NCBI GenBank assembly: GCA_017407225.1
Contig: JAFQWY010000086.1
Location: forward strand, 1-35,331
DNA length: 35,331 bases
Direction: 5' to 3'
Origin: Clostridia bacterium
GTDB taxonomy: Bacteria > Bacillota > Clostridia > Oscillospirales > CAG-272
Part shown: piece after piece, positions 22,341 through 29,146 of the stretch
How the letters are laid out: every line of letters begins with the position of its first letter
Position numbering within the stretch: position 1 is the stretch's first letter
Notes under the pieces: model-generated
What the model was told of the DNA's origin: nothing
What the model saw: the letters and a program-made list of their open reading frames with translations, nothing else
Database searches by the model: none
Translations under genes and position numbers: made by a program

Positions 22341-24184
22341 CATCCTGCCGCAAGATTCAGAAGCACACACATCCCGTAGCCGATCACGGTGGGAATCACC
22401 GCCGACAGCAGGACATATACAAAGCCGCGGGGATCATGTCGGCATTCGTGGCGGATCGTCAGCAGCGTGGTGGCGCAGGGAAAGTGGAACATCGTGAACA
22501 GAATCACCGCCAGGCAGGTCACGGGGGTGAATTCCGGCGCAATCCCGGTGAGAGCGTACCCGGCGGAAGCGAGGGGGAGAATCAGCTCGGCAGCCGGAAG
22601 TGCCAGAAGAAAGCTGAGCATCAGAACCCCGTCCATGGCGGCAAGCTGTCCGACGGGATCCAGCAGTGCGGTCAAACGGCTGTACAGGGGTATTCCGCCG
22701 ATCTCCCAGCGGACGGTCAGCCAGATCAGAACCCCGGCAGGCGCAGCGGCGGTTACGGCTCGCCCCAGTACGAACAGGCACCGGTCAAGGAGGGAGCGGA
22801 CCAGGGTTCTGCCGATCTGCGGAATCCGGTAGGGCGGCAGTTCCAGGGTGAAGGAAGACGGCTCACCGCGCAGCAGAGTCAGGGACAGCACCTTCGATAC
22901 CGCCAGGGTCACGGCGGCGGCAAGGGCTGTCAGCAGCAGGAGCATGATGAGGGTGAACGGTGTTCCCCGTCCCATGGCGGCAAGCATGGCAAAGAGGATG
23001 GGAAGCCGTCCGCTGCATGGGATGAAGGAGTTGGTCAGAAGGGCGATCATGCGCTCCCTTGGAGAATCGATGATCCGGCATCCCGTTACCCCGGCGGCAC
23101 TGCATCCCAGTCCCATCAGCATGGTCAGGGACTGCTTGCCGCAGGATCCGCACCGGGCGAAACAGCGGTCCAGGTTGAATGCGATCCGCGGCAGGTATCC
23201 CAGATCCTCGAGGAGGGTGAACAGGGGGAAGAAAATCGCCATGGGCGGCAGCATGACGGAGATCACCTGCAGAACGGTGCCCAGCAGTCCGTCGGTGAGG
23301 AGTGAGACAAGGGACGGCGGCAGATGGGGACGGATGGCGGAGGTGACGGTGCGGAGGATGAAATCGGACAGAATCTCCAGCCCTTCCGAGAGACGGCCGC
23401 TGACACGGACAGTGATGAACAGCAGAAGCGCTGTGAAGAGGAGCATCAGCGGAACGGCGGTGTATTTTCCGCAGATCCAGCGGTCGATGCGTGCGTCTTT
23501 GTCCGGTGCGGCGGATTTTTTTACGCAGGCTCCGGCGATGGATTCCGCCTGACGGACAAAGAATTCCGCATCGTGGGAGACTCCTCCCTTTTCCGGGCAA
23601 TTCCCTCCGCATTCCGGGCAATTTCGGCATCCGGGAGGGAAATTCCATCCATTCCCACCCATTTCCGGGGATTTTCCTCCCGGAAGTGTGCAGCTGACGA
23701 TGGCGCGGCGCAGATCGTCCAGTCCTTTGCCGGATCGGGCGGCAGTCAGCACCACCGGGCACCCCGACGCCTCCCGAAGCGCCTGCATATCCACAGTGAT
23801 TCCCCGTTTTGCCGCTTCGTCCGCGAGATTCACGCACAGAATCACGTTCAGCCCCATGGCGCGGATCTGTCCCCACAGAATCAGATTCCGTTCCAGGGAT
23901 GAGGCATCGCAGACCACGACGGTCACATCGGGACGGGTCTGAAGAAACTCTTTTGCGGCTTCTTCTTCGGCAGACCGGCAGGAGAGTGAGTAGATCCCGG
24001 GCAGATCGGTAAGGGTGACGGCTTTTCCGTTAAATACAAAGGAGCCTTCCGCGGCGGCAACGGTCTTCCCCGGCCAGTTTCCGGTGTGCTGGTGCAGTCC
24101 CGTCAGGGCATTGAAGACAGTGCTTTTGCCCACATTGGGATTGCCTGCCAGAGCCGCGCGGATGGGGGTGTCAGGGAGCGTCAT
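22340..24184 (-). CDS. feoB: Ferrous iron transporter FeoB
   Basis: 614 aa. An inner-membrane Fe(II) uptake protein with an N-terminal G domain. G1 is GNPNVGKS (14-21), G3 is DLPG (60-63), and G4 is NLAD (119-122). The membrane part starts near 240 and shows about eight to ten hydrophobic segments with the FeoB gate motifs, for example GLGCSAAGVTGCRIIDSPRE and NSFIPCSGRLPI. Between the G domain and the membrane (169-201) there is a Gly/Pro/Cys-rich insert with C186, C189, C192 and C196 that includes two tandem 7-residue units of type NCPExGG. Its start overlaps feoA by 14 nt, so the two are translationally coupled. The length is somewhat short of the common 650-750 residues. Confidence 0.95.
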   Translation of the reverse strand: MTLPDTPIRAALAGNPNVGKSTVFNALTGLHQHTGNWPGKTVAAAEGSFVFNGKAVTLTDLPGIYSLSCRSAEEEAAKEFLQTRPDVTVVVCDASSLERNLILWGQIRAMGLNVILCVNLADEAAKRGITVDMQALREASGCPVVLTAARSGKGLDDLRRAIVSCTLPGGKSPEMGGNGWNFPPGCRNCPECGGNCPEKGGVSHDAEFFVRQAESIAGACVKKSAAPDKDARIDRWICGKYTAVPLMLLFTALLLFITVRVSGRLSEGLEILSDFILRTVTSAIRPHLPPSLVSLLTDGLLGTVLQVISVMLPPMAIFFPLFTLLEDLGYLPRIAFNLDRCFARCGSCGKQSLTMLMGLGCSAAGVTGCRIIDSPRERMIALLTNSFIPCSGRLPILFAMLAAMGRGTPFTLIMLLLLTALAAAVTLAVSKVLSLTLLRGEPSSFTLELPPYRIPQIGRTLVRSLLDRCLFVLGRAVTAAAPAGVLIWLTVRWEIGGIPLYSRLTALLDPVGQLAAMDGVLMLSFLLALPAAELILPLASAGYALTGIAPEFTPVTCLAVILFTMFHFPCATTLLTIRHECRHDPRGFVYVLLSAVIPTVIGYGMCVLLNLAAG

Positions 24185-24398
24185 ATCTCACCTGCACGGC
24201 ATCCGCGTCGTATTTCCGCATGGCGATGACGGTACCGCGGAACCGGTAGGCACAGGGATCCCCCAGCGGCGAGCGCATCAGGCAGAGAATTCCGGTGCCG
24301 TCCGTGAGTCCCAGATCGCGCAGACGCCCGGTCAGGGAAGCGGGCAGAATTTCCGTTACCACGGCGCGCTCCCCGGGATTGAGCTGAGACAGTTTCAT
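24171..24398 (-). CDS. feoA: Ferrous iron transport protein FeoA
   Basis: 75 aa, an SH3-like cytosolic partner of FeoB. Family features include the N-terminal LSQLNPGERAVVTEI, then LTGRLRDLGLTDGT, and near the end YRFRGTVIAMRKYDA, which matches the 'G..ialR..dA..I.V' end of FeoA. It overlaps feoB by 14 nt. AAAGGA is about 12 nt before the ATG, a little distant. It is the first gene of the iron-uptake operon. No Fur box of the standard type is evident upstream, but three TGCAT sites are. Confidence 0.93.
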   Translation of the reverse strand: MKLSQLNPGERAVVTEILPASLTGRLRDLGLTDGTGILCLMRSPLGDPCAYRFRGTVIAMRKYDADAVQVRYDAP

Positions 24399-24486
24399 AA
24401 CGATGACAGTTCCTTTCTTTTACAGAGAGTTTCGGATTGTTCGGCTGATGTAAGGACGGCCGGCGTGTTCCGTCCCGGTGGCAGTA

Positions 24487-24534
24487 TATGCACTTCCCTC
24501 CCGCACGGTGCATAAAGGGGAGGCGAGGTGCATA
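24487..24534. promoter_or_regulatory. Three TGCAT-type sites between divergent feoA and DUF3794 genes
   Basis: TATGCAC at 24487-24493 and GTGCATA at 24508-24514 and 24528-24534, at 21- and 20-bp steps, i.e. on one face of the helix. The first two form an inverted repeat, the last two a direct repeat (GGTGCATA). A regulator site is plausible. The last two also recall a forespore-type promoter (GCATA then CATAT about 16 bp later), which would suit the sporulation-like DUF3794 gene, but the match is imperfect. Confidence 0.35.
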
Positions 24535-24571
24535 TCCTGTACCATCATTCGGATCAAGCGGAGGAAATCAT

Positions 24572-26008
24572 ATGAACACCATTCTGTATACCCCGGGAAT
24601 TTATACAACAGCTGCGGCGGATGTAACCGAGGATGTGTCCCTGCCCGATTACGTCCCGGAGGTGCGGCGGATTGTGGGAGTCCGGGCCAATCCCACCGTG
24701 GACGGCAGATACATGACCGGGGATTCTCTGGAAACGGACGGATGCGTGACCTACACGGTGCTGTACACGGACGGAGACGGAAAGCTGACCCAGTTTTCCC
24801 AGACCACGCCCTATACCGGGAGGATTCCCGTGCAGGAGGATGTGCAGCCCGGTGCCATGGTTGTTTCGGCTTCGGCGGAGCAGATCGGCTGCCGGGTGAC
24901 TGCGCCGAGAAGACTTACCCTGTCCTGCCGTGTGAAGCTGAATGCTATGGCACAGCAGGAAAAGGATATTTCCCTGAAAACGGACGGAAAAGCTCCCGTG
25001 CGCCGGAAAGACGGAATCTGCACTGCCGCATCTCTCACCGAAATCCGGGTCAGCGGCGAGGCGTCCGGTGAAATCCGGGAGAAGGAGGGTACGGAGATCA
25101 TCATGGCATCGGCGGAAATGGCTGCAGGGGATGTGCGGATCGGATCCCCTGCCGGGCGGATCACGGTCAAGGGGGATGTATATCTGACCGTGCTGTCCCG
25201 TAATCCGGACGGAGGCACCGTGATTTCCCGCTCCCGTGCTCCCGTTGAGGAGATTCTGCCCCTGCCCGATACCGCAGATCCCAAAACCAGCCGCGCAGCC
25301 GCCTTCGGAAATGTGGTGCTGATCGAGGTGGATGCCGGGGAGGACGGTACCATGCGGTGGCGGACGGAGTATGACATCGACTGCGGCATCATGAAAACCG
25401 TCCGGACGGAGATTGCGGAAGACGCCTACCTGATCGGATGCACCGACGAGCTGACCCGGGAGAACATGGACTGCTGTACCCCTGCAGGGTGCGTCAACGG
25501 ACGTCTGACCGTATCCGGATCCGCGAGACTGCGTCCGGGCATGGGCTTCGTCTGCGGATGGGGGACAGTGAGCGGCGAGAGATGCAGCGTGAAGGACGGC
25601 AAAATGATCGTGGAAGGAACGGTGAAGCTGGAATGCGTCACCGCAGGCGGAGGGGAGACAATGACCGATGAGGTGCAGATCCCTCTGAAATACGAGTGCG
25701 ATGCGGCGCCCGGTGCGGAAGACGGGGATTCCCTCACCGCGAAGGTGAAAACGGCAGTCACCGATGTATCTGCGCGTCCGGACGGAGAAAACCTGCATCT
25801 GACCGCAGAGCTTGCCATTGCCGCCGCCGCTCTGGGCAGGAAGAGTGTGTCCTGTGTCACAGCCGTCAGAGAGGGCGCTCCCATCCCGGAAAAGAAAAAC
25901 GTCCTCAGGGTGTATATCCCGGACAGGGACGAGACACCGTGGGACGTGGAAAAGCGCTTCCGTCTGAAAGAGGAGGCAAAAACAGACGGAAAAGCCTATG
26001 TGATCTGA
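24572..26008 (+). CDS. DUF3794 (SPOCS/SipL-type) protein, spore-coat-associated family
   Basis: 478 aa. At least two and probably three DUF3794 units are visible: the first begins DVSLPDYVPEVRRIVGVRAN (about 24-45), with later repeats starting near 170 and 290. Family members are found in spore-forming Bacillota; SipL of Clostridioides difficile binds SpoIVA and helps attach the coat. Usual members end in a LysM domain. Here the last 35 residues (LRVYIPDRDETPWDVEKRF, then a Lys/Glu-rich tail) look like only the start of a LysM, so the domain is degenerate or cut short. The ATG at 24572 is set by GGAGG 7 nt upstream. It is the only sporulation-linked gene in the window and is divergent from feoAB. 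Confidence 0.82.
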   Translation: MNTILYTPGIYTTAAADVTEDVSLPDYVPEVRRIVGVRANPTVDGRYMTGDSLETDGCVTYTVLYTDGDGKLTQFSQTTPYTGRIPVQEDVQPGAMVVSASAEQIGCRVTAPRRLTLSCRVKLNAMAQQEKDISLKTDGKAPVRRKDGICTAASLTEIRVSGEASGEIREKEGTEIIMASAEMAAGDVRIGSPAGRITVKGDVYLTVLSRNPDGGTVISRSRAPVEEILPLPDTADPKTSRAAAFGNVVLIEVDAGEDGTMRWRTEYDIDCGIMKTVRTEIAEDAYLIGCTDELTRENMDCCTPAGCVNGRLTVSGSARLRPGMGFVCGWGTVSGERCSVKDGKMIVEGTVKLECVTAGGGETMTDEVQIPLKYECDAAPGAEDGDSLTAKVKTAVTDVSARPDGENLHLTAELAIAAAALGRKSVSCVTAVREGAPIPEKKNVLRVYIPDRDETPWDVEKRFRLKEEAKTDGKAYVI

Positions 26009-26031
26009 CTCACTGACAACTGCATCAACAG

Positions 26032-26066
26032 AAAAACACCGGCCATGATCCAGTCACGCCGGTGTT
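26032..26066 (-). terminator. Terminator between DUF3794 gene and glucokinase
   Basis: AACACCGGC/GCCGGTGTT, a 9-bp perfect stem, 14-nt loop. On the minus strand it is followed by TTTTC, good for the glucokinase gene that ends at 26082. On the plus strand the downstream T-run is shorter (TTTG), so it may also end the DUF3794 transcript. Confidence 0.82.
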
Positions 26067-26081
26067 TGTGTTCCTATGGGA

Positions 26082-27044
26082 TTACTTGCCGAGAACTGCC
26101 GCGCCGATGATGCCGGCATCGTTGCCGAGCTTTGCGATGAGGATTTCGGTGCGGGGAGTGCCTTCACGGGAGTAGGTTTCGGCCCATACCTTTTCCAGAA
26201 GGGGCTTCATGAGGTTGTCGCCTTCGTTGCAGACACCGCCGCCGATGGAGAGTACGTTGGGCTGGAAGATGTTGATGACATTGACGATACCGCATGCCAG
26301 ATAGCTGATGTATTCGTCCACAACCTGCTTGCCGATTTCGTCGCCTGCCTTCTGGGCGTTGAACGCGGTGCGTGCGGAAATCTTGGAGAGGTCGCCGCCG
26401 ATCATTTCTTCCATCACGGTGGTCTTGCCTTCTGCGCGTGCCTTCAGGATGTAGTCCTTGGTGATGTTGCAGAGGCCGGTTGCGGAGGAGTAAGCTTCCC
26501 AGCATCCCTTGCGTCCGCAGGAGCACTGTCTGCCGTCCTTTTCGATAACGATGTGGCCAAGTTCAGCACCTGCATAGTTGAAGCCGGAGTAAACCTTGCC
26601 GTCGATGACGATGCCGCCGCCCAGACCGGTGCCCAGGGTGATCATCACGGAGAAGGGTGCGCCTGCCGCTACACCTGCCATTGCTTCGGCCTTTGCAGCT
26701 GCGTTTGCGTCGTTTTCGATGTAAACCGGCTTGCCGTCCAGGAGAGCGGAGAGCTTGTCCGCCAGAGGATACTGCAGGAAGGGGATGTTGTTTGCGTATT
26801 CAACCACGCCGGTGTCGCTGTTTGCGGTGCCGGGAGTTGCAACGCCTGCGTAAGCAACTTCGTCCATGCTGATGCCCATTTCGGCAACCAGCTTCTTAGC
26901 CAGAGCGGCCATATCTTCGATGATGGGATCTGCGCCGCGTTCGGGCTTGGTGGGAGTGCTGCCCTTCTTTACGATTTCATACTGTTCGTTTACGATACCG
27001 ATGGCGATATTGGTGCCGCCGAGGTCAACGCCGATATAGTACAT
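26082..27044 (-). CDS. glcK: ROK-family glucokinase
   Basis: 320 aa, cytosolic, phosphorylates glucose with ATP. The N-terminal phosphate loop is VDLGGTNIAIG. The sugar-binding and catalytic part has IENDANAAAKAEA with the catalytic base D112, and ELGHIVI with E161 and H164. The ROK zinc site is C174, C176 and C181 in CSCGRKGCWEAY. The C-terminus has FQPNVLSIGGGV. The length is normal for ROK kinases; N-acetylated sugars are also possible substrates within the family. It stands alone between its own promoter and terminator, so it is constitutive-looking. The ribosome site AGGCAGG is about 8 nt upstream. Confidence 0.95.
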   Translation of the reverse strand: MYYIGVDLGGTNIAIGIVNEQYEIVKKGSTPTKPERGADPIIEDMAALAKKLVAEMGISMDEVAYAGVATPGTANSDTGVVEYANNIPFLQYPLADKLSALLDGKPVYIENDANAAAKAEAMAGVAAGAPFSVMITLGTGLGGGIVIDGKVYSGFNYAGAELGHIVIEKDGRQCSCGRKGCWEAYSSATGLCNITKDYILKARAEGKTTVMEEMIGGDLSKISARTAFNAQKAGDEIGKQVVDEYISYLACGIVNVINIFQPNVLSIGGGVCNEGDNLMKPLLEKVWAETYSREGTPRTEILIAKLGNDAGIIGAAVLGK

Positions 27045-27102
27045 GATGTTACCTGCCTTATATGAATTTGACGGAAACTGCGCTGTTCCGCCGGATAGTA
27101 AT

Positions 27103-27132
27103 ATTATAATCGAAAAAGCGACAATTTGTCAA
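27103..27132 (-). promoter_or_regulatory. Promoter of glucokinase gene
   Basis: On the minus strand TTGACA (27132-27127), 18-bp spacer, TATAAT (27108-27103). Both hexamers are perfect; the start codon is about 60 nt downstream. Confidence 0.9.
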
Positions 27133-27235
27133 CAGGTTTGTGAAAATGGTTCGGTTTTTTCGTGTATTTTCCGATGCGGATGCAGATTCTGCCCAAAATC
27201 TCTTCAGAATCCGTGAATTTCCTCCCCGGATTCCC

Positions 27236-27264
27236 TTGCACCCGCCCGGATTTTCTGGTAAAAT
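27236..27264 (+). promoter_or_regulatory. Promoter of second cysteine desulfurase gene
   Basis: TTGCAC (27236-27241), 17 bp, TAAAAT (27259-27264). About 63 nt upstream of the TTG start at 27327. Confidence 0.7.
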
Positions 27265-27326
27265 AAACGGGATACCGTTCATCGCTTATATATATAATAA
27301 AAATGAAGGAAAGGGGGAGATTCCCG

Positions 27327-28448
27327 TTGATTTACGCAGATTATGCCGCATCGGCTCCCATGTCGGAAGGAGCGCTGGCCGTTCTTTCGGAGACTGCCAG
27401 GAACCTGTACGGAAATCCGTCTTCCCTGCATACGGCAGGACAGGAAGCCCGGGAGGCAGTTGAAAAGGCAAGACAGCAGTGCGCGGATCTGATCGGTGCG
27501 TCACCCGGGGAGATCATTTTCACCTCCGGCGGTACGGAATCCGACAATCTGGCTCTCCGGGGATCGGGGCGCCGGCGTCTGATCGTGTCAGCCATTGAGC
27601 ATCCGGCAGTTCTCAGAACCGCGGAGGATCTGGCTGCTCACGGCACGATGCTGACGGTGCTTCCCGTGAACGAAAAAGGTGCTGTGTCTCCCGATGACCT
27701 GGAGGCGGCTCTCGGGGAATCCGATGTCCCTGCCCTGGTCAGCGTCATGTTTGCCAACAACGAAACCGGCATGATCCAGCCCGTATCCCGGCTTGCGGAA
27801 ACGGCCCATCGTCACGGCGCATTGTTCCACTGCGATGCCGTACAGGGAACGGGGCATGTGCCGGTGGATGTGAAGTCCCTGGGATGCGATCTGCTGTCGG
27901 TGTCGGCACACAAGCTCCACGGCCCGAAGGGGGTGGGACTGCTGTATGTGCGACGCGGCGTAACTCCCGATCCCGTTCTCACGGGCGGCGGTCAGGAGCA
28001 CGGACTCCGCAGCGGTACCGAGTGCGTTCCGCTCATTGCCGCATTCGGGGAAGCCTGCCGGGAAGCCGGGGAAGTGATGGCGGAGGAAGCTGTGCGGATT
28101 GCCCGTCTCCGTGACCGTATCGAAGAAGAGCTTCTGAAACTGCCCGATGTACGCCGGAACGGAGAAGGGGATCGGCTGCCCGGAATTTCGAATCTGTCCT
28201 TCGGCGGCGTGGGAGGCGAGGCTCTGACCCTGATGTGCGATCTGCGGGGGCTGGCGGTGTCCTCCGGTTCCGCGTGCCATGCCGGGGATGAACGTCCGTC
28301 CCATGTGCTCGGTGCCATGAATGTCCCGGCACGTTATCTGACGTCTGCTCTGCGGATTTCCGTAGGCAGGTTCACGTCCGATGAGGAGGCTGCGGGGATT
28401 GTGCGGTGTGTTGCCGAATCGGTTGAAATGCTCCGCGATATGGCATGA
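27327..28448 (+). CDS. Cysteine desulfurase (NifS/IscS family), second paralogue
   Basis: 373 aa from a TTG start, or 381 from an ATG 24 nt upstream. The TTG is preferred because GGGGGAG lies 7 nt before it, and because the resulting start MIYADYAASAP matches the family start. Markers are YGNPSSLHTAG, FTSGGTESDN, ANNETGMI, HCDAVQGTGH, K196 in SAHKLHGPKG (PLP) and C317 in SSGSACHAGD (persulfide). The Cys-loop type resembles the group I (NifS/IscS) enzymes. It differs clearly from the first paralogue at 2718-3890. No Fe-S scaffold or thiouridylase gene is adjacent. After the stop there is no clear terminator. Confidence 0.92.
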   Translation: MIYADYAASAPMSEGALAVLSETARNLYGNPSSLHTAGQEAREAVEKARQQCADLIGASPGEIIFTSGGTESDNLALRGSGRRRLIVSAIEHPAVLRTAEDLAAHGTMLTVLPVNEKGAVSPDDLEAALGESDVPALVSVMFANNETGMIQPVSRLAETAHRHGALFHCDAVQGTGHVPVDVKSLGCDLLSVSAHKLHGPKGVGLLYVRRGVTPDPVLTGGGQEHGLRSGTECVPLIAAFGEACREAGEVMAEEAVRIARLRDRIEEELLKLPDVRRNGEGDRLPGISNLSFGGVGGEALTLMCDLRGLAVSSGSACHAGDERPSHVLGAMNVPARYLTSALRISVGRFTSDEEAAGIVRCVAESVEMLRDMA

Positions 28449-28903
28449 GGGCGGCGGAACCGGCCGGAAAAACGCCGGAAACACCCCGGAATCGGCCGAA
28501 ATTGCCTGAATTTACCAATTTTCTGAAAATTTGTGCATTATGCATATGTGTAGAAAAAACGGTCTGAAATTTGTGCATAATAACCTAAATCTGAACATCC
28601 CGGTTCACCTGCCAATCACAGGGGCTGTCACGGGGTTCGGTCAGAGACGGTAAATCATAATTACATATACACAATCCGTTCACAATAAGGTGATAAAAGA
28701 TACAAAAAATAAACACGACCAACCTGATAAAGTTTAAAATATAACACTAAATGGTAAAATTTATTTACCAAACAGGTTCGGCGGAAGTGTGAAAATTCAC
28801 GGAGAGGCGCGGAAAACGCCGGAGGACCGGAAAATGCCATTTTTTTGAAGGAAATGGCGGTGCGGGGACGGCGGCGGAGGCTTTCGCTGAGAAATGTCCG
28901 CGC
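28449..28903. other. Intergenic region upstream of ABC operon, with AT-rich segment
   Basis: No supported gene. 28449-28500 is GC-rich with a CCGGCCGG palindrome. The stretch about 28650-28780 is strikingly AT-rich. It contains the nested inverted repeat described separately, a pair of near-identical stretches reading AAATTTGTGCAT (about 28529-28581), a short perfect hairpin GTGAA/TTCAC near 28792-28803, and GCCATTT/AAATGGC near 28836-28857. These could be regulator sites for the sugar transport operon. Confidence 0.5.
28721..28778. promoter_or_regulatory. Nested inverted repeat, possible operator
   Basis: Outer arms AACCTG (28721-28726) and CAGGTT (28773-28778). Inner arms TGGTAAA (28752-28758) and TTTACCA (28764-28770) around 5 nt. 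The inner 19-bp site has perfect symmetry. It lies about 130 bp upstream of the -35 of the ABC operon promoter. Confidence 0.4.
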
Positions 28904-28932
28904 TTGACATTTTTGTGCACTTATGTTATTAT
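28904..28932 (+). promoter_or_regulatory. Promoter of sugar ABC operon
   Basis: TTGACA (28904-28909), 17 bp, TATTAT (28927-28932) with an extended TGT. It is about 215 nt upstream of the binding-protein start, leaving a long leader. Confidence 0.88.
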
Positions 28933-28939
28933 AATGGCA

Positions 28940-29146
28940 CATAAATATCGGGAGTAGTGTATTTTTGCGCTTCCGAGGAGGTTTTTCCGACAGAAAACAC
29001 AGCGGAAAAGCCTCGGATCCCTATGCTTTTTTGACGACGCGGCAGAGGCTGCCGAAGCAGAAAAGCGTGCACCCCGATATGGGGCAGAACCGGGAAGACG
29101 TCGGTCAGCGTCCGAGCGGTTCAAAAATTTGCAGGAGGAAGGTTCT
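28940..29146 (+). promoter_or_regulatory. Structured 5' leader of the ABC operon (candidate RNA element)
   Basis: Four consecutive hairpins can be drawn. H1 is 28973-29016 (CCGAGG/CCTCGG and an inner TTTTCCG/CGGAAAA). H2 is 29025-29066 (GCTTTT/AAAAGC outside, CGGCAG/CTGCCG inside at 29040-29054). H3 is 29072-29084 (CCCC/GGGG). H4 is 29087-29122 (GAACCG/CGGTTC, a symmetrical internal loop GGAA/CGAG, then GACG/CGTC). The ribosome site GGAGG follows at 29134-29138. There is no T-run after H4, so if it is a switch it would act on translation or stability. It does not resemble riboswitch classes I can recall. Confidence 0.5.

Noticed and set aside
24399..24571. A Fur or IdeR box in front of feoA
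   Set aside because: No sequence close to either consensus could be seen; only the TGCAT sites stand out.
28940..29146. A known riboswitch (c-di-GMP, SAM, Mg2+, yybP-ykoY) in the ABC operon leader
   Set aside because: The conserved core sequences of those classes, as I remember them, are absent, so it is listed only as a candidate new leader structure.
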